A stretch of 64,000 nucleotides of DNA from Paenibacillus sp. FSL H3-0469 (GCF_038051945.1 NZ_CP150302.1:930001-994000); one strand, 5' to 3'. Numbered from the stretch's first letter, positions 49,660-58,221 are shown. Notes: generated by a model from the letters alone, not told the origin. A program made the numbers and translations.

Positions 49660-49925
49660 GTGATTTCATTTGATCCACTCGCCTTCGCAGTGCCCAATGT
49701 GATCGGTTTTTCGATTACATTCCGCCCACTCGCCTCCGCAGTGCCCAATGTAATCGGTTTTTCGATTACATTCTGCACACACGCCTCCGCCACGCCCAAT
49801 GTAATCGGTTTTTCGATTACATTCCGCACACACGCCTCCGCAGCGCTCAATGTAATCGGTTTTTCGATTACATTCCGCCTAATCGCCTCCGCCTAGCCCA
49901 ATGTGATCGGTTTTTCGATTATATT
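49660..49925 (+). repeat. 51-bp tandem array of hairpins
   Basis: Units start at 49693, 49744, 49795, 49846 and 49897, exactly 51 bases apart, with a degenerate half-unit before the first. Each contains the arms AATGTAATCG and CGATTACATT around GTTTTT, then a GCCTCCGC linker. The unit length is 17 codons, so both strands stay open for 60-78 codons, but no ribosome binding site fits. Units are about 80-95 percent identical by eye. No gene lies in 49570-50015. Confidence 0.9.
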
Positions 49926-50015
49926 TCCCCCACGCATCCCTTTCCGGCCCATTATCCTTCAAATAGCAAAAACACCACCCGCAATGGATGGTGCCTCTCA
50001 TCTAATATATATGTG

Positions 50016-50792
50016 TCAGCCAAACCGGCCCATAATATATTCCTGCGTCATCTGGTTCTCGGGGTTCGTGAAGACCTTCTCGGTCTTGTCGTATTCCACC
50101 AGGGAGCCGAGATAGAAGTAGGCGGTGTAGTCCGAGATCCGCGCGGCCTGCTGCATGTTGTGGGTGACGATCACGATGCGCAGCTCCTCCTTCAGCTCCT
50201 TGATCAGCTCCTCTACCTTACCGGTTGATACCGGGTCAAGAGCCGAAGCCGGCTCATCGAGCAGCAGGATCTGCGGGTTGACTGACAACGCCCGGGCGAT
50301 ACAGAGACGCTGCTGCTGTCCGCCGGACAATGCCAGAGCGGAATCCTTCAAGCGGTCTTTGACCTCGTCCCACAGGGCGGCGCGGCGCAGGCTGCTCTCT
50401 ACGATTTCATCCAGTGCCTGCTTGCCCTTGATGCCATGATATTTCGGGCCGAAGGCGATATTGTCGTAGATCGATTTATAGAACGGATTAGGCTTCTGCC
50501 AGACCATGCCGATCTTTTGCCGCAGCTTGATTACATCCGTGCCTGTAGCATTGATATCCACACCGTCAATCCAGATGCTGCCTTTGGTGGTAGAGCCGGA
50601 GATATCGTCATTCATCCGGTTCAGTGAACGGAGAAAGGTTGATTTCCCGCAGCCCGACGGGCCGATCAAGGCGGTAACCGTATTCTGGGCAAAAGGAAGG
50701 CTAATCCCCTTCACCGCCTCATACGTACCATAATAAATACTCAGATCCTCCGTTTGAAATGATTCGCGCACCACTGGTTCCGCTATTCCCAT
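50016..50792 (-). CDS. pstB: phosphate ABC transporter ATP-binding protein
   Basis: A 258-residue ATPase of the high-affinity phosphate importer. Walker [11 protein letters not shown], the family-specific [19 protein letters not shown] (Q-loop region), signature [15 protein letters not shown] and Walker [14 protein letters not shown] are all present; the ending [15 protein letters not shown] [11 protein letters not shown] is typical of PstB. GGAGGA is seven bases before the ATG. It is the last gene of pstSCAB; no phoU follows. Phosphate limitation (PhoPR) is the usual control. Confidence 0.95.
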   Translation of the reverse strand: MGIAEPVVRESFQTEDLSIYYGTYEAVKGISLPFAQNTVTALIGPSGCGKSTFLRSLNRMNDDISGSTTKGSIWIDGVDINATGTDVIKLRQKIGMVWQKPNPFYKSIYDNIAFGPKYHGIKGKQALDEIVESSLRRAALWDEVKDRLKDSALALSGGQQQRLCIARALSVNPQILLLDEPASALDPVSTGKVEELIKELKEELRIVIVTHNMQQAARISDYTAYFYLGSLVEYDKTEKVFTNPENQMTQEYIMGRFG

Positions 50793-50889
50793 CTCTTACT
50801 CCTCCTAAAAGTTCTGATAACATACACGTTCTGACTCTTCTGCGCAAAAATTCGCTTCGGAAGCCTGTGTCCTCTTCTGTCTAACAAGC

Positions 50890-51786
50890 CTAGCTCATTC
50901 TCTTGGATGCAGTAAGCTTGCGGTAGATGAATCTGCCGAAATAACGGGCAGCCAGATTGAAGATTAATACGGTCAGCACCAGAACGGCTGAAGCGCCCGC
51001 TGCAATCTGAAGTGCATCCGGTGCCAGGCCTTCACTGTTGACCTTCCAGATATGCACCGCCAGCGTCTCCGCCGGACGGAACGGATTGAGCGGTGAGGAA
51101 GGACTCAGCGGATTCCAGTTGCTGAAGTCCAGACGCGGACTGCTCATCCCTGCGGTGAACATCAGCGCAGCCGCTTCGCCGAACACACGGCCGGCCGACA
51201 GGATCGTGCCGGTGATGATGGTCGGCAACGCTACCGGGAGCAAGACTGATGTAACGATCTTCCACTTGGATAATCCAAGTGCGAAGCCTGCCTCCTTCTG
51301 CTGCTTAGGCACCGTGCGGAAGGCTTGCTCCGTAATACGCACCATCAGCGGAAGGTTGAAGAAGGTTAACGCGAGCGCACCCGAGATCAGGGAGAATCCG
51401 AGATTGAAGGTGTTGACGATCAGCAGGAGACCGAACAGACCCACGATGATCGACGGGAAGGAGGACAATACCTCCACGACCAGACGGATGAAGTTGGTCA
51501 GCTTGCCGGGGCGGGCATATTCCGCCATGAAGATTCCGGCACCCAGCCCCAGCGGGACCGTGATGATCAAGGTCAGCACGAGCAGGAACAGGGAGTTGAA
51601 CAGCTGCGGCCCGACGCCTCCGCCTGCGCGGATCTTTTGCGGCGCCGAGGTCAGGAAGTCCCAGCTAATATGATTGAAACCGCGGATCAGGATATATCCG
51701 AGTAAGCTAACCAGGATGGCTACAATCAGCAATGCAAAGGTCACGATAACAACAGTGGCTATTTTATTCGCAGTTCTCGGCTTCAA
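50890..51786 (-). CDS. pstA: phosphate ABC transporter permease
   Basis: A 298-residue inner-membrane subunit with six helices. The family features RAGGGVGPQLFNSLFLLV, the EAA loop region ALGLSKWKIVTSVLLPVAL and SAGRVFGEAAALMFTAG are visible. Its ATG overlaps the stop of pstC by four bases. With PstC it forms the channel energised by PstB. The gene is 97 bases from pstB. Confidence 0.93.
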   Translation of the reverse strand: MKPRTANKIATVVIVTFALLIVAILVSLLGYILIRGFNHISWDFLTSAPQKIRAGGGVGPQLFNSLFLLVLTLIITVPLGLGAGIFMAEYARPGKLTNFIRLVVEVLSSFPSIIVGLFGLLLIVNTFNLGFSLISGALALTFFNLPLMVRITEQAFRTVPKQQKEAGFALGLSKWKIVTSVLLPVALPTIITGTILSAGRVFGEAAALMFTAGMSSPRLDFSNWNPLSPSSPLNPFRPAETLAVHIWKVNSEGLAPDALQIAAGASAVLVLTVLIFNLAARYFGRFIYRKLTASKRMS

Positions 51787-52685
51787 ATTTTATTTCTCCT
51801 TTCGAGCATTCTCACCAGCAGGACGAATACAAAGGTCATCAGCATCAGTACCAGCGCCATACTCCACAGCGCATTGTTCTGCGGTGAACCCATCGTTGTA
51901 TTCCCCATGCCCAGCGTGATGACACTGGTAAGTGTGGACGCGGATTCGAACAGGGAGTGAGGCACGAACGGCGCGTTACCGATAACCATCTGCACGGCAA
52001 GAGCCTCGCCGAAGGCGCGGGCCATGCCAAGCACTACCCCCGTCATAATTGCCGGGAAGGTCGTCGGGAGAATAACCCGGGAGATCGTCTGCCAGCGTGT
52101 GGCACCGAGCGCAAAGGATGATTCTTTCAAGTTTTGCGGCAATGAAGCAAGCGCGTCTGCAGCCACGCTGGTAATCGTCGGCAGAATCATGACCGACAGC
52201 ACTAGCGCGCCTGCAGCCACCCCGATGCCTTGTCCGGGCAGCGTATCCCGCAGAAATGGAACAATGACGCTTAAGCCTACGAAGCCGTAGACGACAGATG
52301 GAATGCCTGACAGCAGCTCAATGACCGGCTGCAGCAGCTTTTTACCCCAGCCCGGCACGATCTCTGTCATGAAGAGCGCCGCGCAGATGCTGAGCGGACT
52401 CGCGATCAGCGCAGCCAGCAGGGTAACCAGGAAGGAACCCGAGATGAACGGGAAGGCTCCATAGGAAGGTGTGTCTGCTTCTGGCGACCACTTCGTGCCG
52501 AACAGGAACTCTGAGACCTTGACCTCGCCATTCACGAAGTTGGCTACGCCTTTGGAGGCTACGAAATAAACCATGGATACAATGATGACAATGAGCAGCA
52601 GCACGCAAAAGGACATATAAATACGTCCGATTAAATTTTCTATATGATGTTTTTCCAGCCGCTTGTTAGTTGGTTGTCCCCTCAA
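51783..52685 (-). CDS. pstC: phosphate ABC transporter permease
   Basis: A 300-residue inner-membrane subunit. Family features: GFVGLSVIVPFLRD, the EAA loop SSFALGATRWQTISRVILP and GMARAFGEALAVQMVIGN. It starts with the polar MRGQPTNKRLEKHHIE before the first helix. It overlaps pstA by four bases. It follows pstS after a hairpin at 52708-52735, which probably reduces its level compared with the binding protein. Confidence 0.93.
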   Translation of the reverse strand: MRGQPTNKRLEKHHIENLIGRIYMSFCVLLLIVIIVSMVYFVASKGVANFVNGEVKVSEFLFGTKWSPEADTPSYGAFPFISGSFLVTLLAALIASPLSICAALFMTEIVPGWGKKLLQPVIELLSGIPSVVYGFVGLSVIVPFLRDTLPGQGIGVAAGALVLSVMILPTITSVAADALASLPQNLKESSFALGATRWQTISRVILPTTFPAIMTGVVLGMARAFGEALAVQMVIGNAPFVPHSLFESASTLTSVITLGMGNTTMGSPQNNALWSMALVLMLMTFVFVLLVRMLERRNKI

Positions 52686-52707
52686 GATGCTCCCTCTTTC
52701 TAAAGTG

Positions 52708-52735
52708 AAAAGAGAGGCAGAAGAACTCCGCCTCT
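52708..52735 (-). terminator. partial terminator between pstS and pstC
   Basis: AGAGGC and GCCTCT arms (52713-52718 and 52730-52735) with an 11-base loop; on the minus strand TCTTTTC follows. A leaky hairpin here would give more PstS than PstCAB, as seen in other pst operons. Confidence 0.55.
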
Positions 52736-52782
52736 AATCACATTAAAGTTTAAATCCAATCCTCACTTTGAACCGGTGAAGC

Positions 52783-53736
52783 TTATTTAGGTGTTACAGT
52801 ACCTGCCACATCACGCGATACCTGCATTTTGGAAGCCGGGATGTAGCCAAGCTCTACAACGTCGCCAGTCTGTACTTCGTCCGTCAGGAAGTAATCCAGG
52901 AACGCTTTTACAGTCTCATTAGGTTCACCGTTAGTGTACATGTGCTCGTAAGCCCACACCGGATATTTACCGGCCACTACGTTGTCTACAGAAGGCTCAA
53001 CGCCGTCATAGTTCAAGGTTTTAACAGAATCATCGAGATAGGACAGGGCCAGATAACCGATCGCTCCCGGTGTTTCGCCGATCATTTTCTTAACCGTACC
53101 GGAGGAATCCTCTTGAATCGAGCCCTTCAGGTCCTCTGTCTTGGTGCCAAGAGCAAAGCTCTCGAAGGTAGCACGGGTACCTGAGCTTGCCGGACGGTTG
53201 ATGATCTGGATGGCCTGGTCTGCGCCGCCGACCTCTTTCCAGTTCGTGATTTTACCTGTGAAAATATCCACCAGCTGTTGCTTGGTCAAGCTGTCTACGC
53301 CTGCCTTCGGGTTGCTTACTGCCGCAATCGCTACAACCGCCACCTGGTGATCCACCAGTTCAGCCGCCTTCGCTGCATCCTTCAGCTTCTCTTCGGCGAA
53401 TACGTCTGAGTTCCCGATATCGACTTGCTTCTCAGAGACCTGAGTCAAGCCCGTTCCGCTGCCGCCGCCTTGAACCTGAATGTCCACGCCAGCATTAGCA
53501 TCCATGAATTTCTCAGCTACCTGCTCTACGAGCGGCTGAAGTGCTGTGGAGCCTGACGCCAGGACCGAACCGCTTAGCTTCGCACCGCTGCTGGATTCTG
53601 TGTTTGTAGCAGCCGGTGTATTCCCTCCGTTATTGGTTGTTGCATTATTTCCCCCGTTGTTTCCGTTGCCGCATGCTGAAATTGCCAGTACGCTTGTAAG
53701 AGCCAAAGCCATGATCCACGATTTTTTGAATTGCAT
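52783..53736 (-). CDS. pstS: phosphate-binding lipoprotein PstS
   Basis: A 317-residue phosphate-binding protein. Signal peptide KKSWIMALALTSVLA and lipobox AISAC give a lipid anchor; an Asn/Gly-rich linker follows. Phosphate-binding family stretches are LSGSVLASGSTALQPLVEQ, GGGSGTGLTQV and NRPASSGTRATFESF. I start it at the ATG at 53736 behind GGAGG; the frame to 53796 has none. It is first in pstSCAB. The 258-base region to the divergent LysR gene contains three GATAAAA motifs. Confidence 0.95.
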   Translation of the reverse strand: MQFKKSWIMALALTSVLAISACGNGNNGGNNATTNNGGNTPAATNTESSSGAKLSGSVLASGSTALQPLVEQVAEKFMDANAGVDIQVQGGGSGTGLTQVSEKQVDIGNSDVFAEEKLKDAAKAAELVDHQVAVVAIAAVSNPKAGVDSLTKQQLVDIFTGKITNWKEVGGADQAIQIINRPASSGTRATFESFALGTKTEDLKGSIQEDSSGTVKKMIGETPGAIGYLALSYLDDSVKTLNYDGVEPSVDNVVAGKYPVWAYEHMYTNGEPNETVKAFLDYFLTDEVQTGDVVELGYIPASKMQVSRDVAGTVTPK

Positions 53737-53869
53737 TTGTTTTTTTCCTCCTAAAGGTTTTGTGAGTGTCTGCTGCGTTCCATCTGCTTCGTACAAAACT
53801 CACTTGGGAAGCATTATTGTGTCTATCAGCGTCTCTTCTGACTCTTCTTATTCTAGGACCCGTTCGTTA

Positions 53870-53946
53870 GATAAAAGTACTGAGTTTGTAAACCCAAGGA
53901 TAAAAGTTATAATATAAATTGAGTAGTTGAATAGATAAAATCTATA
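53870..53946. promoter_or_regulatory. three GATAAAA direct repeats between pstS and LysR gene
   Basis: GATAAAAGTAC at 53870-53880, GATAAAAGTTAT at 53899-53910 and GATAAAATCTAT at 53934-53945, in an AT-rich divergent control region. They could be sites for PhoP or for the LysR protein; the spacing (29 and 35 bases) does not fit the 11-base period of Pho boxes. Confidence 0.35.
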
Positions 53947-53994
53947 TCGAAACAACAATAGGGTTTTTTTTGCCCCATCCCCGGAGGAATCTTC

Positions 53995-54909
53995 ATGAAC
54001 CTTGTAAAGCTGCAAATCTTAGTTCTCATCGAAAAATATAAAAAGGTTACGGATGTAGCCGCCGAGATGAACCTTAAACAGCCTACCGTCTCCTTCCATA
54101 TGAAAAGTCTGGAGAGTGAGCTTGGCGCTTCCCTCTTCCAGTACCGGAGCGGCCGGGTCCTGCTGACGGATGCCGGACGCGCCTTGTATCAATATGCGGT
54201 CCGCATTGTCTCGCTAAGCGCGGAGGCCGAGCGGACAGTCAAACAGTTCACCTCGCTTGCCTCGGGGAATCTGGAGCTTACCGCCAGCGATATCCCTGCC
54301 AGTTATCTTGTGCCCAAACTGCTGTCGCAATTCACACAGCATTATGACGGGATCGATGTCTATCTATCCGTACTTCCGGATGACGCCATCCGGGAACAGC
54401 TGCGCAGCCGGGAGATCCAGCTCGCCTTGCTGCACAGTGCAGAGGGCCAGGATGATACCTTCCATACGCAGGTGATTGCTGAAGAGGAGACGGTGCTGGT
54501 CTTTGCGCCGGAGCATCCGTTTGCCGGGGAGCAGGAGCTGACCGCCCAAGCCGTAGCCCGCGAACCCTGGGTGCAGCATGAGGCCGCCTCCTTCCTGCGC
54601 GGAATCTCTGACCAGTGGGCACAGCTTAATAATGTAAGGGTCTGGAACCATGCGGTGCTGGGCTCACCGGAGGCAGTCAAGGGGATGCTGTACACAGGCC
54701 GTATGGTAGGCGTGTTCTCCCGCTCAGGAATTGAGGCTGAAGTAGCGGCGGGCCGTCTGGCTTACGCCAAGCTGCCGGGAATACTTCCCGCTGACGGGTC
54801 TTTTGTGCTGGCTTGGCGCAAGGATTATACATTGTCTCCGCTCCAGCAGGCTTTCGCCGGGATGGCGGCGGGTTATGTACAAGTAGAAACGGCTTCGCCG
54901 TCCTTTTAA
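53995..54909 (+). CDS. LysR family transcriptional regulator
   Basis: A 304-residue LysR regulator: N-terminal HTH with YKKVTDVAAEMNLKQPTVSF and LESELGASLFQYRSGRVLLT, then a two-lobe effector domain. GGAGGAA is six bases before the ATG. It is divergent from pstS, so control of phosphate uptake is conceivable, yet LysR proteins seldom regulate pst; sulfur or carbon control is the alternative. The last ten codons (VETASPSF and stop) are supplied by a dispersed repeat that starts at 54879, so the native C-terminus may have been replaced. Confidence 0.85.
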   Translation: MNLVKLQILVLIEKYKKVTDVAAEMNLKQPTVSFHMKSLESELGASLFQYRSGRVLLTDAGRALYQYAVRIVSLSAEAERTVKQFTSLASGNLELTASDIPASYLVPKLLSQFTQHYDGIDVYLSVLPDDAIREQLRSREIQLALLHSAEGQDDTFHTQVIAEEETVLVFAPEHPFAGEQELTAQAVAREPWVQHEAASFLRGISDQWAQLNNVRVWNHAVLGSPEAVKGMLYTGRMVGVFSRSGIEAEVAAGRLAYAKLPGILPADGSFVLAWRKDYTLSPLQQAFAGMAAGYVQVETASPSF

Positions 54910-54981
54910 AGGACGGTACCGTTTCAGCGAGAAATAGAAGGATAAGTTATCGTGTGAAACCTATAAGTTCTTATATTTTGA
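54879..54981 (+). repeat. dispersed hairpin repeat, copy 1
   Basis: About 103 bases. The core has CCGTCCTTT and AAAGGACGG arms inside outer arms AAACGG and CCGTTT, followed by AGCGAGAAATAGAAGGATAA. Copy 2 at 56992-57094 is the same in inverted orientation with about ten differences. The stop codon of the LysR gene lies in the core hairpin. Confidence 0.85.
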
Positions 54982-54985
54982 AAAA

Positions 54986-55032
54986 ACGGTATCCCCGGAG
55001 CGCCTGTGTAACTGCGCTAACGGGGATACCGT
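54986..55032 (-). terminator. terminator of the methyltransferase gene
   Basis: ACGGTATCCCCG and CGGGGATACCGT (12 bp, perfect) with an inner AGCGC/GCGCT stem; six T residues follow on the minus strand. Confidence 0.85.
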
Positions 55033-55048
55033 GTGGTGGTGAACCTTA

Positions 55049-55885
55049 TTATCTTTTGACAGCGACCAGGGTGAAGGTCTTGGGAATTCCTTTATCGTAC
55101 ACATCCGACGACAGATTAGGCTCCTCCACCAGCTCTCTTATCACCAGTCCGCTGGCTGCGGCAGCCGTAACCAGCTCGCCCAGCGTCCAGCGCCGCCAGT
55201 AGACAACATTCGGCTTGTCCGCCTCTAAGGCTGCTCCTGAGGAAGGCATGTATTTGGAATAGGACACCTGCTTCTCTTCAAGCGCGGTATCAAAATAATC
55301 CCCGCTCACCTTATGCTTGCGGACCTTAGCCGTCGACCCCTTGGAGGAGATCAGCTTGGTCGTTACCGGATGGAAATCCCGCAGAACGAACGTCCCGCCC
55401 GGGGCCAGCAAGCGGTATGCTGTAGCCATGAACGGAGCCAAATCCGTAAAATAGTGAACAATCCCCATTTCGGCAAAAACCGTATCATAAGAGCCGTTAA
55501 GATACGCTTCCGGCAGCTCCAGGACATCCGACACGATATAGTCAAGCTGCACTCCGGCTGCCTGCGCGAGTTCACCGGCATAACGGGCATTGGCCTCCGA
55601 GAAATCTGCTACAGTCACCTCAGCGCCCAGCAGACCAAGCGCCACCGCTTTCATGCCGTTAGAGCCCATCAGGTTCATGATCCTCCGGCCCTTCACTTCA
55701 CCGAGATAGGTATTCAGCGGATACAGCTTCCCCGCAGGGTCCCTGAGCAGCTTCTCCGCAGCCTCCGCAGGGGTTCCGAACCGGCTGGTCCAGGCCGCAT
55801 AGGTATCCTCATTCCACAGCTCCTCGCTGGTAGGTGCCGCCTCCTTACTCAGGCCATCCGGTTCATTCTGATTCGGTTCATTCAT
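55049..55885 (-). CDS. class I SAM-dependent methyltransferase
   Basis: A 278-residue soluble enzyme. Motif I is IMNLMGSNGMKAVALGLLGA, where the usual GxGxG reads LMGSNG; motif II has VTVADFSEANARYA; motif IV is SYDTVFAEMGIVHYF; the post-motif is LLAPGGTFVLRDFHP. The acceptor is unknown, perhaps a small molecule. AAAGGGG is about ten bases before the ATG. It lies between two inverted repeat copies together with the DMT transporter gene. Confidence 0.83.
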   Translation of the reverse strand: MNEPNQNEPDGLSKEAAPTSEELWNEDTYAAWTSRFGTPAEAAEKLLRDPAGKLYPLNTYLGEVKGRRIMNLMGSNGMKAVALGLLGAEVTVADFSEANARYAGELAQAAGVQLDYIVSDVLELPEAYLNGSYDTVFAEMGIVHYFTDLAPFMATAYRLLAPGGTFVLRDFHPVTTKLISSKGSTAKVRKHKVSGDYFDTALEEKQVSYSKYMPSSGAALEADKPNVVYWRRWTLGELVTAAAASGLVIRELVEEPNLSSDVYDKGIPKTFTLVAVKR

Positions 55886-55935
55886 TGCTTTCGTTACCCC
55901 TTTGTCTATGTTCTAAGAAATGTAATCAAAATCGC

Positions 55936-56850
55936 CTAGGAAGCGTTCGGCAGAGACTCCCGGAGCTTCAGCGCTTTCCTGCGCCCGGCATACAGATAGA
56001 CGCCCAGTCCGGCCATGACCAGCACGCCGCCCGCCCATTGCAGGCCGCTAAGCTGCTCACCCAGCAGCAGGAACGCCAGAATACTCGCGCCGACAGGCTC
56101 TCCCAGGATATTCATCGACACAGTAGTCGCCGACGTAAATTGCAGCAGCCAGTTGAACAGGATATGTCCGAAGACGGTCGGCACCACCGCCAGCAGGACG
56201 AAGATCCCCCATTCCCGGGCCGGATAATCGAAGAACGGTGTGCCAGTCACGAGATTGTAGACGGCAAATACAGCGGCCGCAGCGATAAATACAATCAGGC
56301 TGTACAGATAGGACGGCATACGTGCCACCAGCTTTTGTCCAAGCAGCATATGTGCCGCCACTGCGACCGTTCCGCCAACCGACAGCAGGTCGCCCTTCAG
56401 ATTCTCAGCAGACAAGCCAATGTCTCCCCAGCCGATAAAAGTAACGCCGAAGATGGCAATTGCCATCCCCATTATGGCAGAGATCGAGTTACGCTCTTTA
56501 TACAGTATGTACGCACCGAGCATAATGAATAACGGCTCCAGCGCCATAATCATCGTCGAGCTGGCCACCGAGGTATAATTCAGCGAACCCATCCACAGCA
56601 GAAAATGCAGGGCAAGCATGACACCCGACACTCCCAGCAGCAGCCAGTCCTTGCGCCGCAGCTGAAAGAGTGCCCCGCTATAGGGACGGGCGAACGGCAG
56701 CATCAGCAGTGAGGTGAACAGCAGGCGGTACATCCCTTGGACCGATACGGGCGCGGAGGACCATTTAATGAAGATAGAAGAAAAAGAAATGGCCACAATT
56801 CCGATTACCATCAAGAGAGGCACGGGAACGGGCGGTTTATTGGTACGCAT
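55936..56850 (-). CDS. DMT/EamA family transporter
   Basis: A 304-residue membrane protein with ten helices in two EamA repeats: LLMVIGIVAISFSSIFIKWS and LNYTSVASSTMIMALEPLFI in the first, VVPTVFGHILFNWLLQF and NILGEPVGASILAFLLLGE in the second. Typical role is export of amino acids or metabolites. The ATG at 56850 is chosen, nine bases after AAGGGG; another in-frame ATG at 56868 has no signal. It is 50 bases upstream of the methyltransferase gene, on the same strand. Confidence 0.87.
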   Translation of the reverse strand: MRTNKPPVPVPLLMVIGIVAISFSSIFIKWSSAPVSVQGMYRLLFTSLLMLPFARPYSGALFQLRRKDWLLLGVSGVMLALHFLLWMGSLNYTSVASSTMIMALEPLFIMLGAYILYKERNSISAIMGMAIAIFGVTFIGWGDIGLSAENLKGDLLSVGGTVAVAAHMLLGQKLVARMPSYLYSLIVFIAAAAVFAVYNLVTGTPFFDYPAREWGIFVLLAVVPTVFGHILFNWLLQFTSATTVSMNILGEPVGASILAFLLLGEQLSGLQWAGGVLVMAGLGVYLYAGRRKALKLRESLPNAS

Positions 56851-56991
56851 AACAGAACGCCCCTTCATAGGATGTAAGACTCATTATGTTAATTTAACGT
56901 AAATCGGTGAAAAATGCAGCTTTTTTTTGATATTCAGCACGTGAACAAAGGCAGAGAATCCGCCTCTGACGGGTTCCATGCCTTATACTTG

Positions 56992-57094
56992 TTCAAATAT
57001 AAGAAATTATATGTTTCACACCATAGCTTATCCTTCTATTTCTCGCTGAAACGGTACCGTCCTATAAAAGGACGGCAAAGCCGTTTCCACTTGT
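56992..57094 (-). repeat. dispersed hairpin repeat, copy 2 (inverted)
   Basis: Inverted copy of the element at 54879-54981. It starts two bases after the stop codon of the VanW gene. Differences to copy 1 (for example TTTAAAGG versus TATAGG in the central loop) keep the stem mostly paired. Confidence 0.85.
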
Positions 57095-57096
57095 CC

Positions 57097-57909
57097 TTAT
57101 CCATGCAGCAGCGGAGAATACATCATCAGCGCGTGGTTCTCGGCCACCGCTTCGTCACCGGCCAGCTCTCCGCTATGCGTCAGCACTCTGCGCCGGATCG
57201 CGTTGCGCCGGATATACCCGCCCCACGGCTCCAGGCTGATGCGGTGCCCGTCTTCATACACTTCATAATGGTAGAGCTGTTGTCCTGCACAGCGCCATTC
57301 CCCGCGCAGATGAGTCTCATCCAGATGCAGCTTAAGCTGATAGGCATGCTCTGTATCATTGCGCAGCTGGAGATCCAGATAATTATAGGCACAGGTAGCC
57401 CCGCTGCCAAAGGGCTGGGTCCGCTGCTCATCGGGGAAGACATCATAGCTGTGCCGGTGCCGCTCGGTCACCGTCAGCGGGGTATGCAGCGTCATCCAGT
57501 AGATCAGATTGGACAGTTGGCAGAGCCCGCCGCCTGTGCCGGAACGGAACCCGCCGTAATGAAGCACCATTCCGTCCAGGTAGCCTTTTCTTCGTGTCGG
57601 TTTCCCGATCCTGCGCCAATACGAGAAGCTCTCGCCCGGTTGAATGACAAGCCCGTCCAGCTTCGCCACCGCGAGCCTCAGGTTCACGATTTTGTTGTGC
57701 TGAAGCTGCATATCCACATTACGCAATTTACGCAGCAGCGGAGTAGCATGACTGGCCGCTTCGTACGGCAGAGCTTCACTGCACTGTTCTGTAGCCAGGC
57801 GGCCGCTGGCTGTGATCCATTTCCAGTATCTTTTCCAGGTGAAATACCGCTTGCCTGCAAATAACCGCAGCTTGGAACGCCGGATGGGCTTCATAGCCTG
57901 CATCGTCAT
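57097..57909 (-). CDS. VanW family protein
   Basis: A 270-residue protein of the VanW family. Conserved blocks: LVIQPGESFSYWRRIGKPT, GLCQLSNLIYWMTLHTPL and ERHRHSYDVFPD, followed by FGSGATCAYNYLDLQL. VanW is an accessory of vancomycin-resistance operons with no proven biochemical function; related peptidoglycan-binding proteins are widespread in Firmicutes. GGGGAGG is eight bases before the ATG. It is a single gene whose 3' end abuts the second dispersed repeat. Confidence 0.88.
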   Translation of the reverse strand: MTMQAMKPIRRSKLRLFAGKRYFTWKRYWKWITASGRLATEQCSEALPYEAASHATPLLRKLRNVDMQLQHNKIVNLRLAVAKLDGLVIQPGESFSYWRRIGKPTRRKGYLDGMVLHYGGFRSGTGGGLCQLSNLIYWMTLHTPLTVTERHRHSYDVFPDEQRTQPFGSGATCAYNYLDLQLRNDTEHAYQLKLHLDETHLRGEWRCAGQQLYHYEVYEDGHRISLEPWGGYIRRNAIRRRVLTHSGELAGDEAVAENHALMMYSPLLHG

Positions 57910-57963
57910 TGCTTATACCTCCCCCGTGTAGCTATTGTCCGATTCTATAATTATATTACCCTT

Positions 57964-58125
57964 CTACTCTGGAAGCTTCTCAGAGATTACCAGAATAAAT
58001 GTAGCAAGCGGTCCGAGCAGCAACGACAACAGAAACCAGTTCATTCCGCTCCGGTTCTTTCCTTGCGCCAGTCCGGCATTAATCAGAGCCAGTGTACCCC
58101 AGCCTGCGTAATAACCATTCTCCAT
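57964..58125 (-). CDS. small membrane protein, 53 residues
   Basis: MENGYYAGWGTLALINAGLA, QGKNRSGMNW and one hydrophobic stretch FLLSLLLGPLATFILVI, ending SEKLPE. GGAGGA is six bases before the ATG, so it is likely translated. The conserved-looking GWGTLALINAGLAQ with the QGKNRSG linker resembles short proteins often found in Gram-positives next to regulatory genes, but I cannot name a family. It is separated from queE by a terminator and precedes VanW. Confidence 0.6.
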   Translation of the reverse strand: MENGYYAGWGTLALINAGLAQGKNRSGMNWFLLSLLLGPLATFILVISEKLPE

Positions 58126-58156
58126 TATAATTCCTCCACTGTTTCCTGCAAATAGT

Positions 58157-58194
58157 AAAAGACCGGGCCTCCCTGCTCAGGAAGCCCAGTCTTA
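58157..58194 (-). terminator. terminator of the queuosine operon
   Basis: AAGACTGGGCTTCC and GGAGGCCCGGTCTT on the minus strand (a few mismatches), loop TGAGCAG, followed by a T-run. Confidence 0.75.
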
Positions 58195-58221
58195 AGTATA
58201 GCTAATTTTTATGAGAAAATC

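Noticed and set aside
49660..49896. Repeat protein encoded by the 51-bp array (NVIGFSITF or NVIEKPITLG repeats)
   Set aside because: Both strands are open only because the unit is a multiple of three; there is no ribosome binding site near the start, and the hairpins explain the conservation better.
49660..49925. CRISPR array
   Set aside because: Unit spacing is regular, but the stretches between hairpins are near-identical rather than unique spacers, unit length is 51 bases, and no cas gene is present.
53740..53990. Classic Pho box upstream of pstS
   Set aside because: TTTATA/TTTACA-like words occur but not with the 11-base period needed; left as an unassigned control region.
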